From NCBI GenBank assembly GCA_027031685.1, contig JALVPS010000450.1:1-9120 (forward strand): a DNA stretch of 9,120 nucleotides, read 5' to 3'. This DNA is from Gammaproteobacteria bacterium (GTDB lineage: Bacteria > Pseudomonadota > Gammaproteobacteria > UWMA-0217). Shown piece after piece: positions 1-8,651 of the stretch; within the stretch, counting starts at the first letter, position 1; each line of letters starts with the position of its first letter. Below the pieces are notes generated by a model. That model made no database searches and was not told the origin of the DNA. It saw only the letters and a program-made list of their open reading frames with translations. The translations under genes were made by a program, and so were the position numbers.

Positions 1-650
1 CGCGCGTAGTGCGGGTCGTCGGTGACCACCAGCCCGCCCTCGCCGGTGGTGACGTGCTTGCCCTGCTGCAGGCTGAAGCAGCCGATGTCGCCGATGCGTC
101 CCACGGGGCGGCCGTCCACCTCGGCCAAGTAGGCCTGGGCGCAGTCCTCGATGACCGGCAGGCCGCGCTCGCGTGCCAGGGCCATGATGGACCCCATCTC
201 GCAGGGGTTGCCGAACAGGTGGGTGACGATGATGGCCCGCGTGCGCGGGCCGAGCACGCGGGCGATGCCCTCCGCGGTGACGTTGCCGGTGAGGGGATCG
301 ACGTCCGCGAACACCGGGATGGCGCCCTGGTAGAGGATGGGCGTGAGGGCGCCCATGTCGGTGATGGCGGTGGTGACGATCTCGTCGCCCGGCTCCGGGT
401 CGATGGCGGCCACGGCGGCGTGGATGGCCATGGTGCCGGAGCTGCAGGCATGGGCGTGACGGGCGCCGATCAGCCCGGCGAAGCGCGCCTCCAGTTGGCG
501 GGTGAAGCGGCCCCTGGTGGCGGTCAGCGTGCCGGAGCGGATGGCCTCGCTCACCGCATCGATCTCGGCCTGTCCGAGGGTGCGACCCGATGCATCCTGA
601 TCGGATGGCAGGCGCACCCCGGGCGTGTCCTGGGTGCCTTGGGTGACCAT
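1..650 (-). CDS. DegT/DnrJ/EryC1/StrS family PLP-dependent sugar aminotransferase (partial, C-terminal end off the left edge)
   Basis: Only the first 216 residues are in the window; family members are usually 360-400 long, so the C-terminal part lies beyond position 1. These cytoplasmic enzymes use pyridoxal phosphate to put an amino group on a keto-sugar nucleotide (or a related cyclitol) for polysaccharide building blocks. Visible family marks are the cofactor phosphate loop SSGT (residues 70-73), VIEDCAQA with the Asp that contacts the pyridine nitrogen (D169) and Gln172, and FSLQQGKHVTTGEGG with the Schiff-base lysine at K198. The start is an ATG with a good Shine-Dalgarno, AGGAAAGG, ending about four bases upstream. 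It has the same strand as the glycosyltransferase upstream but is separated from it by a 150-base AT-rich gap, so it may have its own promoter. The exact substrate cannot be read from this half. The family call is firm; the substrate is unknown. Confidence 0.93.
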   Translation of the reverse strand, partial: MVTQGTQDTPGVRLPSDQDASGRTLGQAEIDAVSEAIRSGTLTATRGRFTRQLEARFAGLIGARHAHACSSGTMAIHAAVAAIDPEPGDEIVTTAITDMGALTPILYQGAIPVFADVDPLTGNVTAEGIARVLGPRTRAIIVTHLFGNPCEMGSIMALARERGLPVIEDCAQAYLAEVDGRPVGRIGDIGCFSLQQGKHVTTGEGGLVVTDDPHYA

Positions 651-850
651 GTGACCTTTCCTGAGTTGCAGTAAAAATTATTTATTGCGGCGTCCGCCCG
701 GGAGCGATCCGCCGGCGCGCTTTAATGCGACACAAAAAACGTGACCGATTTCCTGTTATTAAGTTCTTGGGAATGATTGGAAAAAATATTTCTGTCCAAT
801 TTATTTACGCGGATAAGTGGAAATTAATTTCTCTGTAAATAATCTGGACA
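651..850. other. AT-rich intergenic island reaching into the 3' end of the upstream glycosyltransferase
   Basis: Within very GC-rich surroundings, about 660-690 and 720-850 are strikingly AT-rich, with a GC-rich core near 690-720. Seen directly: a 6-base inverted repeat (ATTGGA at 776-781, TCCAAT at 795-800) just after the glycosyltransferase stop codon, and a 10-base perfect palindrome AAATTAATTT at 821-830 inside the coding end. On the minus strand several T/A runs could serve as promoter elements for the aminotransferase, but I could not pick a well-spaced -35/-10 pair. The inverted repeat has no T-tract after it, so I do not call it an intrinsic terminator. Likely roles are a promoter or operator for the aminotransferase, or a recombination scar. 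Confidence 0.5.
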
Positions 851-1583
851 GGCCGACCCGCTGTGCGGCGATCAGCAACAGCAGGCGGGCGTGCTCGCCC
901 AAGGCGCGCGCCAGGCGCATCTTGGACTGGTCGTAGCGGCGCCGGCGCAGGGTGGCGGGGTATTCGCGGCAGCGCAGGCCACGCCGGTCCACGCGCCACA
1001 GCAGCTCCGGCACGCCGGCAAAGCCCGTGAAGCGGAGCGACTCGCCGGCCACGGCGGCGCGGCGGTAGAGGCGGAAGCAGCTGGTGTAGCAGTGCAGGCG
1101 GTTGCGCAGCAGGGCACCATACAGGCGCGAGGCGAGGCGCGACAGGGCCAGGCGCCAGGCGGGCACGCCCTCCACCGCGCCGCGCGGGTGGTAGGGCGAG
1201 GCGGTGACCAGCGCGGTGTCCTCGTCCAGCAGGGGCAGCATGTCCACCAGCAGCAGGGGGTCGTAACTGCAATCGGCGTCGATGGAGGCGGCCAACGGGT
1301 GGCGGGCGGCGCGCAGGCCGGTCTGGATGGCGCCGGCCACGCCCTGGTTGCGGCGGTGGCGCAGCACGCGCACCGTGGGGTCGCCGGCGAAGGCGCCCCT
1401 GAGCCGCGCCAGGGTGTCGTCACTGCTGGCGTCGTCCACCAGCAGGAACTCGCTCTGCCAGCCCCGCGCCGCCAGGGCAGCGGCCAGCCGGGTCAGGGCC
1501 CGGCGCAGCTGGTCCACGCCGCCGCGCTCGTTGTGGCAGGGCACCACCACGCTCAGGGCGGGGCGGTCGTCGGGGGCGTGCAC
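801..1583 (-). CDS. Glycosyltransferase family 2 (dolichyl-phosphate-mannose-synthase-like)
   Basis: A 260-residue GT-A fold glycosyltransferase that should move a sugar from a nucleotide donor to a lipid-linked or growing glycan on the cytoplasmic side of the inner membrane. The family 2 hallmarks are in order: VVPCHNE at 13-19, VDDASSDDT at 49-57, RNQGVAGAIQTGL at 78-90 and the metal-binding DAD at 102-104. A C-terminal half follows with YTSCFRLYRR and an RRRRYDQSKMR segment, typical of the DPM1-like group. I see no clear membrane segment. The start is GTG, 6 bases after the stop of the OPX gene and without a strong Shine-Dalgarno, so translation is probably coupled to that gene. Oddity: the last 15 or so codons switch to AT-rich codons (AGA, TTA twice, ATT, TAT) unlike the rest of the gene. 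Donor and acceptor are unknown. Confidence 0.9.
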   Translation of the reverse strand: MHAPDDRPALSVVVPCHNERGGVDQLRRALTRLAAALAARGWQSEFLLVDDASSDDTLARLRGAFAGDPTVRVLRHRRNQGVAGAIQTGLRAARHPLAASIDADCSYDPLLLVDMLPLLDEDTALVTASPYHPRGAVEGVPAWRLALSRLASRLYGALLRNRLHCYTSCFRLYRRAAVAGESLRFTGFAGVPELLWRVDRRGLRCREYPATLRRRRYDQSKMRLARALGEHARLLLLIAAQRVGLSRLFTEKLISTYPRK

Positions 1584-1589
1584 GGCAGT

Positions 1590-2132
1590 TCAGAAAAAGC
1601 GCTCGGGCACGGTCACGATATCGCCCGGATAGACCGGCACGTGCACGCTCAGGCGGCGTTTCTTGCGCTGCGGGTCGTGGGCGCGGATGACGATCACCTT
1701 GCGCGTGTTGGCGCGCGCGGTGAAGCCGCCGGCGCGCGCCACGGCCACCAGCGCAGTCATGCCCTGCCGGTAGGCGTAGCCGCCCGGCTTGTTCACCTCG
1801 CCGAGAATGAAATACGGCCGGTAACGGACGATGTCCACCGACACCTGGGCGTTGACCAGGTAGTTGGGGCTGTAGCGCTCGGCGATGACCACCGCCAGCT
1901 CGGCCGGGGTGAGGCCGGCCGCCCGCACGGACTGGATGAGTGGCAGCATGATGCGGCCCTCGCCGTCCACCGTGTGTCGGCCGGACAGGTCGGGGTTGCC
2001 GAACACGGTGATGCGCAGCTGGTCGCCGGGGCCGAGGCGGTAGGGCAGGGCGGGTGACTGGGCGGGGAGGGGGCGCGCGGCGAGCAGCGCCAGGCAGGCA
2101 CAGACGAACCACGCGAAGACGCGCTGTGTCAT
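1590..2132 (-). CDS. Short periplasmic polysaccharide export (OPX / Wza-type) protein
   Basis: A 180-residue secreted protein of the polysaccharide biosynthesis/export family. A Sec signal peptide covers about residues 1-25 (hydrophobic FVCACLALLA, likely cleavage after PLPAQ). Next is the Poly_export domain, opening with YRLGPGDQL (31-39), and then one SLBB domain with FILGEVNKPGGY (108-119), a VAVARAGGFT segment and the closing VYPGDIVTVPERFF (167-180). Classical Wza is about 380 residues, is a lipoprotein and ends in an amphipathic helix that crosses the outer membrane. This protein has no convincing lipobox and stops right after the SLBB domain, so it cannot make its own outer-membrane pore. 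The ATG start is fixed by a near-perfect AGGAGG seven bases upstream. It lies between the beta-barrel gene (120 bases upstream) and the family 2 glycosyltransferase (6 bases downstream), consistent with one operon. Confidence 0.93.
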   Translation of the reverse strand: MTQRVFAWFVCACLALLAARPLPAQSPALPYRLGPGDQLRITVFGNPDLSGRHTVDGEGRIMLPLIQSVRAAGLTPAELAVVIAERYSPNYLVNAQVSVDIVRYRPYFILGEVNKPGGYAYRQGMTALVAVARAGGFTARANTRKVIVIRAHDPQRKKRRLSVHVPVYPGDIVTVPERFF

Positions 2133-2252
2133 GGACGGACCTCCTGAGTGTGCGATCCCGGCACCGGGCCGGGGCGGGCGTCGTTTTTTCCGATCTGCGT
2201 GTTCGACCAGCCGCCGCGCGGGGCGGTTCCCGGCCGTTCGCCCGCCGTGTCG

Positions 2253-3494
2253 TCAGTCGTAGTTTAGCAGCAGGCCGATGGAGAGGATGTTCTGCGTGAA
2301 ATTGTCGGTGGGGGCGGTGCTGGTGGAGCTGCGCAGGCGGCGTGAGAAATCGGCCTGCACGGCGAGGTTGCGGTTGAACAGGCGGCGCACGGCCAGGTCC
2401 AGGCGGCGCGTGTCGTCGCTGCGGTCGAGGCCGTGGAAGCGCTCGTGGCCCAGGCGCAGGCGGCCGGCCAGCACCAGCGCGGGGCGCAGGCGGTGCTCGC
2501 CGGCCAGGGTGAACGCGGTGGCCAGCACGCCGCTGGCGCCGGCCAGCGAGGTGTCGCCAGCCTGCCGCTCCGCGTCCAGGGACAGGCGGGTGCGGCGGGT
2601 TGGTGTCCAGGCCAGCCGGGCGCGGTACAGGGTGCCGTCGAAGTCGTCCAGGGCCGGATCGTCGAACTCACTGGCGAAGCGCGCCAGGTAACCCTCCAGG
2701 CGGGTCTTGCCGGACAGGGCGTAGCGCAGGCCCAGGCCCAGGTCCAGGCGACGCTGGTCGCGGTTCACGCCGCTGTCGTCCAGCGCCTGGCGGTAGTCGG
2801 TGCGCGTGCGCGTCACCTCCGCCCAGGCCCAGCGCCAGTTACGCCGCCCCACGCCCAGACGGAGGCGGGCACGGCCCTCCACCCGGTCGCGGTCGTCGTT
2901 GTCGATGGGGCCGCTGGCGCCGGGCACGTCCTGGTAGTCGATGTCGTGCCGGGCCAGCTCGGCGTCCAGCGTGAGCCGGCCGGCCTCGTGCGCCCAGGCC
3001 AGGCCCAGGTCGGTGTCGTCCCGGGGGGTGGGGTGCAGGCCGGGCACGGCGTCCGGCGTGCCGCGCGGCTCGTGGTGGCGGCCGCGCCGGGCGTGCCAGC
3101 GCAGGGCGTCGCCGCGCCGCAGGTCGAGGCGGTTGTCGATGGCCAGCCGGTAGTCGGTCGCGTCCTCGTCGATCTGTTCCTGGTAGCGCAGCGACTCGGC
3201 GGTGGCCTCCAGCACCAGGCGGTGGCGGGACCACAGCGACTCGGCGCGCAGGGCGGGCCGGAACACCCAGGCCAGGTCGGCCTCGGTGGCCGCCTCGGTG
3301 GCGAACACGTTGTCGTTGTCCAGTAGGGTCAGGCCCAGGGAGGGAAACAGGCGGAAGTCGCCGGCCGGCAGGCCGCGCGCGGCAAAGGCCAGCGGCACGT
3401 GGATGGCGGGTGGGTCGGACAGGGGCGTGGCGGGGGCGTGCCCGGACAGGGCGACGAGCAGCAGCGGCAGCAGGCGGGCGAGGGCGCGTGTCAC
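2253..3494 (-). CDS. Outer-membrane beta-barrel protein of a polysaccharide cluster (BBP2_2 / EpsX-like)
   Basis: A 413-residue exported protein. Residues 1 to about 22 form a Sec signal peptide (LARLLPLLLVALSG, with an A-P-A cleavage site). The mature part opens with FRLFPSLGLTLLDNDNVFA, the type of first strand found in putative outer-membrane barrel proteins encoded in exopolysaccharide loci. By eye I can divide the rest into about 18 amphipathic segments of alternating polar and apolar residues with charged, Asp/Arg-rich turns. Examples are RLTLDAELARHD, RRLDLGLGLRYALSG and the last, NFTQNILSIGLLLNYD. This fits a barrel of roughly 18 strands. The chain ends Tyr-Asp rather than in a terminal aromatic. 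The start is GTG with a poor Shine-Dalgarno; the signal peptide supports it. It is first in the minus-strand operon, directly before the short OPX gene, its probable export partner. The barrel fold is a strong call; the exact family is from memory of family appearance. Confidence 0.82.
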   Translation of the reverse strand: MTRALARLLPLLLVALSGHAPATPLSDPPAIHVPLAFAARGLPAGDFRLFPSLGLTLLDNDNVFATEAATEADLAWVFRPALRAESLWSRHRLVLEATAESLRYQEQIDEDATDYRLAIDNRLDLRRGDALRWHARRGRHHEPRGTPDAVPGLHPTPRDDTDLGLAWAHEAGRLTLDAELARHDIDYQDVPGASGPIDNDDRDRVEGRARLRLGVGRRNWRWAWAEVTRTRTDYRQALDDSGVNRDQRRLDLGLGLRYALSGKTRLEGYLARFASEFDDPALDDFDGTLYRARLAWTPTRRTRLSLDAERQAGDTSLAGASGVLATAFTLAGEHRLRPALVLAGRLRLGHERFHGLDRSDDTRRLDLAVRRLFNRNLAVQADFSRRLRSSTSTAPTDNFTQNILSIGLLLNYD

Positions 3495-3726
3495 GGGGGC
3501 TTCACCGGATCGGGCGGGCGATGGTCGCTAGCTTAGCCAAGGGCCGACGCGGGTGATGTGCGGCGGGTCGCGCCGAGCCGTCGGCCGGTGGTGACATTTG
3601 TTTGAATTTCGACCAAACGTTTCGTGGCGGCGACGGTCGAAGCCATTGAGGATTCCACCAATGGAGCCGCGGCGGCGAGCCGGCCGCGCGTGGCCACGAA
3701 AGAACACGAAAGAAGAAAAACCGATC
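3495..3726. promoter_or_regulatory. Divergent intergenic region between the polysaccharide operon and the GT4 gene
   Basis: This 232-base region must hold the start signals for both the minus-strand barrel/OPX/glycosyltransferase operon and the plus-strand family 4 glycosyltransferase. The AT-richest part, about 3593-3625, contains a short inverted repeat (GTTTG and CAAAC with about 9 bases between), which could bind a regulator. A GTGACA at 3591-3596 resembles a sigma-70 -35 box on the plus strand, but no acceptable -10 follows at the right distance. On the minus strand, TAAGCT near 3530-3535 is a poor -10. I saw no sigma-54 (-24/-12) pattern. The call as a regulatory region rests on gene arrangement, not on a recognised motif. 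Confidence 0.45.
3695..3714. repeat. Tandem 10-base direct repeat (CACGAAAGAA twice) upstream of the GT4 start
   Basis: Two exact head-to-tail copies of CACGAAAGAA end 12 bases before the preferred ATG of the family 4 glycosyltransferase. The second copy runs on into GAAGAAAAAC, so this purine-rich stretch also occupies the place of a Shine-Dalgarno (AAGAAG, weak). Short tandem CACGAA-type repeats are something I recall from intergenic DNA of environmental proteobacteria and planctomycetes. Here the number of copies is only two. Confidence 0.6.
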
Positions 3727-4890
3727 ATGCAGCCTCTCCGTATCCTGCTCGTGCTGGAGACGAGCGGCGGCGGTTCCGGCCGGCACGTGCTGGACCTGGC
3801 CGGGGCACTCGCGGCCCAGGGCCACCAGGTGCACGTGGCCTGGTCGCCGCGCCGCGCCGAGCGCGCCTTCGTGCAGCGCCTGGCCGCCCTGCCCGCCGTC
3901 ACCGCCCACACCCTGCCCATGACCCGCCAGCCCGGCCCCGCCGACGGCCCGACCCTGTGGCGCCTGCGCCGCCTGCTGCGCCGCGCCGGTCCCTTCGACG
4001 TGGTGCACGCGCACAGCTCCAAGGCCGGCGCCCTGGCGCGGTTGGCCACCCTGGGACTGCCGGTGGCCACGCTCTACACGCCGCACGCCATGTACACCAT
4101 GAACCCCGGCCTGCCGTCCTGGCAGCGGCGCCTGTACGGGGGCATCGAGCGCTTTCTGGCGCGCCTCAACTGCGACCGCATCATCGCCGTCTCGTGCGAG
4201 GAGCTGGACCACCTGCGCGACCTGGGCCTGCCGGAGGCGCGGCTGGCGCTGGTGGTCAACGGTGTGCCACCCCTGCCGGAGGGGTGGCGACAGCGCTGGC
4301 GGGCGCAGGTGCGGGCCGAGCTGGGCGCGGGGCCGGGCGAGGTGGTGGTGGGCTTCGTGGGGCGCATGGACCGGCAGAAGGCGCCGGAGCGCTTCGTGGC
4401 CGTGGCCGAGCGCCTGCGCCACCTGCCGGCGCGCTGGGTGATGCTGGGCGACGGCGAGCGGGCCGGTACGGTGGACGCGGCCATCGCCGCCAGCGGCCTG
4501 GGCCCGCGCCTGCGCCGGCTGGCCGACGCCGACGGCCAGGCCTGGCTGGCCGGCTGCGACCTGTTCGTCATGACCAGCCGCTACGAGGCCATGCCCTACG
4601 TCTATCTGGAGGCACTGGCGGCCGGCCTGCCCATCGTCACCACCGACGTGGGCGGCGCCGGCACGGTGGTGGCGCCGGGCCGCAATGGCCACATCGTGGC
4701 CCAGGAGGCGGGGGTGGGCGGCCTGGCGGAGGCGGTGCGCGGGCTCATCGCCGACCCGGCACGGCGCGCCGCCATGGCCCGCGCGGCGCGGGAACGGGCC
4801 CGGTACTTCACCCTGGAGGTCATGGTGGAGCGCACGCTGGACGTGTACGAGGCCGCCCTGGCCGAGGCGGGGATGGTGGTGCCGGTGTAG
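3727..4890 (+). CDS. Glycosyltransferase family 4 (GT-B fold, Glycos_transf_4/1)
   Basis: A 387-residue retaining glycosyltransferase, the usual length for the family, acting in the cytoplasm or at the inner membrane on polysaccharide assembly. The N-terminal acceptor domain begins at once with LRILLVL and the glycine loop TSGGGSGRH (12-20), then VVHAHSSKAGALARL (92-106) and an IIAVS strand near 152-156. The C-terminal donor domain has VGFVGRMDRQK with the diphosphate-contacting Arg213 and Lys218, and the E-x7-E motif with Glu287 and Glu295 in SRYEAMPYVYLEALA. The frame is open upstream to 3598 (another ATG at 3661), but those extra residues are Arg-rich and outside the conserved fold, so I chose the ATG at 3727. 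Its Shine-Dalgarno (AAGAAG) is weak. It runs divergently from the OPX operon and converges on the gene after valS. Sugar specificity cannot be told. Confidence 0.92.
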   Translation: MQPLRILLVLETSGGGSGRHVLDLAGALAAQGHQVHVAWSPRRAERAFVQRLAALPAVTAHTLPMTRQPGPADGPTLWRLRRLLRRAGPFDVVHAHSSKAGALARLATLGLPVATLYTPHAMYTMNPGLPSWQRRLYGGIERFLARLNCDRIIAVSCEELDHLRDLGLPEARLALVVNGVPPLPEGWRQRWRAQVRAELGAGPGEVVVGFVGRMDRQKAPERFVAVAERLRHLPARWVMLGDGERAGTVDAAIAASGLGPRLRRLADADGQAWLAGCDLFVMTSRYEAMPYVYLEALAAGLPIVTTDVGGAGTVVAPGRNGHIVAQEAGVGGLAEAVRGLIADPARRAAMARAARERARYFTLEVMVERTLDVYEAALAEAGMVVPV

Positions 4891-4907
4891 GGGGGCGCCG
4901 GCGGCGG

Positions 4908-5462
4908 TCAGTGGGCCTCCAGGCGGCCCAGCTCCTCGAGGATCGACAGCAGCAGGGACTCGCCCTGGGCGCTCATGCCCTTGGCGAGGCACTCGGCGTC
5001 GCGCTCGCCGTCCACCAGGCGCTTCATGATGCCGCCCAGGCGGGCCATGTCCCCACCGGCGGCGGTCATCTGCTCGGCGATGCCGGCCAGCATCTGCAGG
5101 GCCTGGGCGTCGCCGCGGGCGGCGCCGTGCACCAGGGAGGCCAGGCCCGGCGCGGCCAGGCCGGGATCGGGGCGCGCCTCGGGGTCGGGCAGGGTGTCCG
5201 GGTCCTGGATGCCGCGCAGCACGGCGCGCACGATGGCCATGTCCTCCTCGTCCAGCCCGGCCAGCACGGCCTCGTCGCGCTCGCCGGCCAGCACGCGGCG
5301 CAGGGCGGCCACCAGGTCCGTCCAGCCGTTGGCGGCGGACTGGTCCAGGGCCTGCTCCAGCTCCGGCGGGCGCTGGCCGGACAGGGCGGCGGTGGCCACG
5401 GCCACGATGAGCGGGGCGTGGGTGAGGGCGATCTGCTGTTCGTAGGAGGGCAGGCGGGACAT
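4908..5462 (-). CDS. Uncharacterised 184-residue helical protein with an internal duplication, downstream of valS
   Basis: I do not recognise a named family. The protein is rich in Ala, Leu, Glu and Asp, has no signal peptide and no long membrane segment (APLIVAVATAAL at 16-27 is short), and looks all-helical and cytoplasmic. It appears to contain two copies of one unit. LVAALRRVLAGERDEAVLA (50-68) resembles LGGIMKRLVDGERDAECLA (142-160), both with GERD, and each is followed by a further amphipathic helix (IVRAVLRGI, LLLSILEEL). A Pro/Asp-rich linker at about 87-105 separates them. The ATG at 5462 is 8 bases after the valS stop, and a TGAGG that includes that stop codon serves as a weak Shine-Dalgarno, so it is co-transcribed and probably coupled with valS. 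It ends 17 bases from the converging glycosyltransferase. That this is a real gene is likely from the amino-acid pattern and position; the function is unknown. Confidence 0.75.
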   Translation of the reverse strand: MSRLPSYEQQIALTHAPLIVAVATAALSGQRPPELEQALDQSAANGWTDLVAALRRVLAGERDEAVLAGLDEEDMAIVRAVLRGIQDPDTLPDPEARPDPGLAAPGLASLVHGAARGDAQALQMLAGIAEQMTAAGGDMARLGGIMKRLVDGERDAECLAKGMSAQGESLLLSILEELGRLEAH

Positions 5463-5470
5463 GGCGGGCC

Positions 5471-8236
<2,766 letters not shown>

Positions 8237-8257
8237 GCTCACACCGGGGCGGGAAGG

Positions 8258-8295
8258 GGCCGCAAGTATAACCGAGGGATGCGGGAAGGAAAGCG
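8258..8295 (-). promoter_or_regulatory. Possible sigma-70 promoter just upstream of valS
   Basis: Between the stop of the 109-residue gene and valS there are more than 80 non-coding bases, unlike the overlaps elsewhere in this operon. On the minus strand this gap holds TATACT (8270-8265), five of six matches to the -10 consensus and the only AT-rich patch in the gap. The region 16-17 bases upstream (CTTTCC/TTTCCT) is a poor -35. If real, the transcript would begin near 8258 and leave a leader of only about 20 bases, giving valS expression independent of pepA-holC. The call rests on the -10 box alone. Confidence 0.35.
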
Positions 8296-8321
8296 GCGCC
8301 CCCAGGGGCGTGGACGGGGGT

Positions 8322-8651
8322 TCAGTCCTTGTCGTCGTGCGGCTTGGGCCGGCGCTTGTAGGCCTGGGGCAGGCGCGAGCGCAGCTCGATCATGAGCACG
8401 CGCACGATCTCCTCGCGCGCTGCCTTCATGTGGCGCTCCAGGATGCGGTCCACCTGCCGGGTGATGAGGATCTCGAAGTTGCTGGGGCGTCCCTTGTCAC
8501 CACCACTGCGGCCACGCAGCGGCGGGCGCTGGACTTGGGCCTGGCCGTCGCCATCGCCGGGCGGCGCCGGGCGCCGGCGCTGCACGCGCTCCGGCCGGCC
8601 GGGGAAGATCATCTCGTCGAGGGTCGGGATGTCGTCGTCGTTGTCGCTCAT
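8322..8651 (-). CDS. Small uncharacterised protein between holC and valS (109 residues)
   Basis: Three parts are visible. There is an acidic N-terminus with a compact hydrophobic motif, DDDIPTLDEMIFPG (5-18); a Pro/Gly/Arg-rich, probably disordered linker (about 19-57); and a helical C-terminal part with ITRQVDRILERHMKAAREEIVRVLMIELRSRL (63-94), ending in a charged tail. There is no signal peptide or membrane segment. Its ATG overlaps the holC stop as ATGA, so it is very likely translationally coupled to holC. A small gene in this place is something I recall from Pseudomonas and from beta-proteobacteria, where a similar start (IPVLxxVVxPG, DUF2486-like) occurs; that link is from memory and unverified. 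A role with DNA polymerase III chi is only suggested by neighbourhood. The conserved position and coupling make a real gene likely. Confidence 0.8.
   Translation of the reverse strand: MSDNDDDIPTLDEMIFPGRPERVQRRRPAPPGDGDGQAQVQRPPLRGRSGGDKGRPSNFEILITRQVDRILERHMKAAREEIVRVLMIELRSRLPQAYKRRPKPHDDKD

Noticed and set aside
891..2057. Plus-strand open frame opposite the GT2 and OPX genes
   Set aside because: The translation is His/Gly/Ala/Val-rich without motifs, while the minus strand has clear family motifs throughout.
2157..2189. GC-rich hairpin (CCCGGCACCGGG) followed by T6 as an intrinsic terminator
   Set aside because: It would act only on the plus strand, where no gene ends; the T run is 15 bases from the hairpin, and it lies inside the minus-strand operon.
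2433..3326. Plus-strand open frame opposite the beta-barrel gene
   Set aside because: It is Gly/Val/Gln repetitive without motifs; the minus-strand frame has a signal peptide and a barrel strand pattern.
3598..3726. N-terminal extension of the GT4 protein by 43 residues
   Set aside because: The extra residues are Arg/Pro-rich, cross the tandem repeat and come before the conserved first strand LRILLVL; the ATG at 3727 is the better start.
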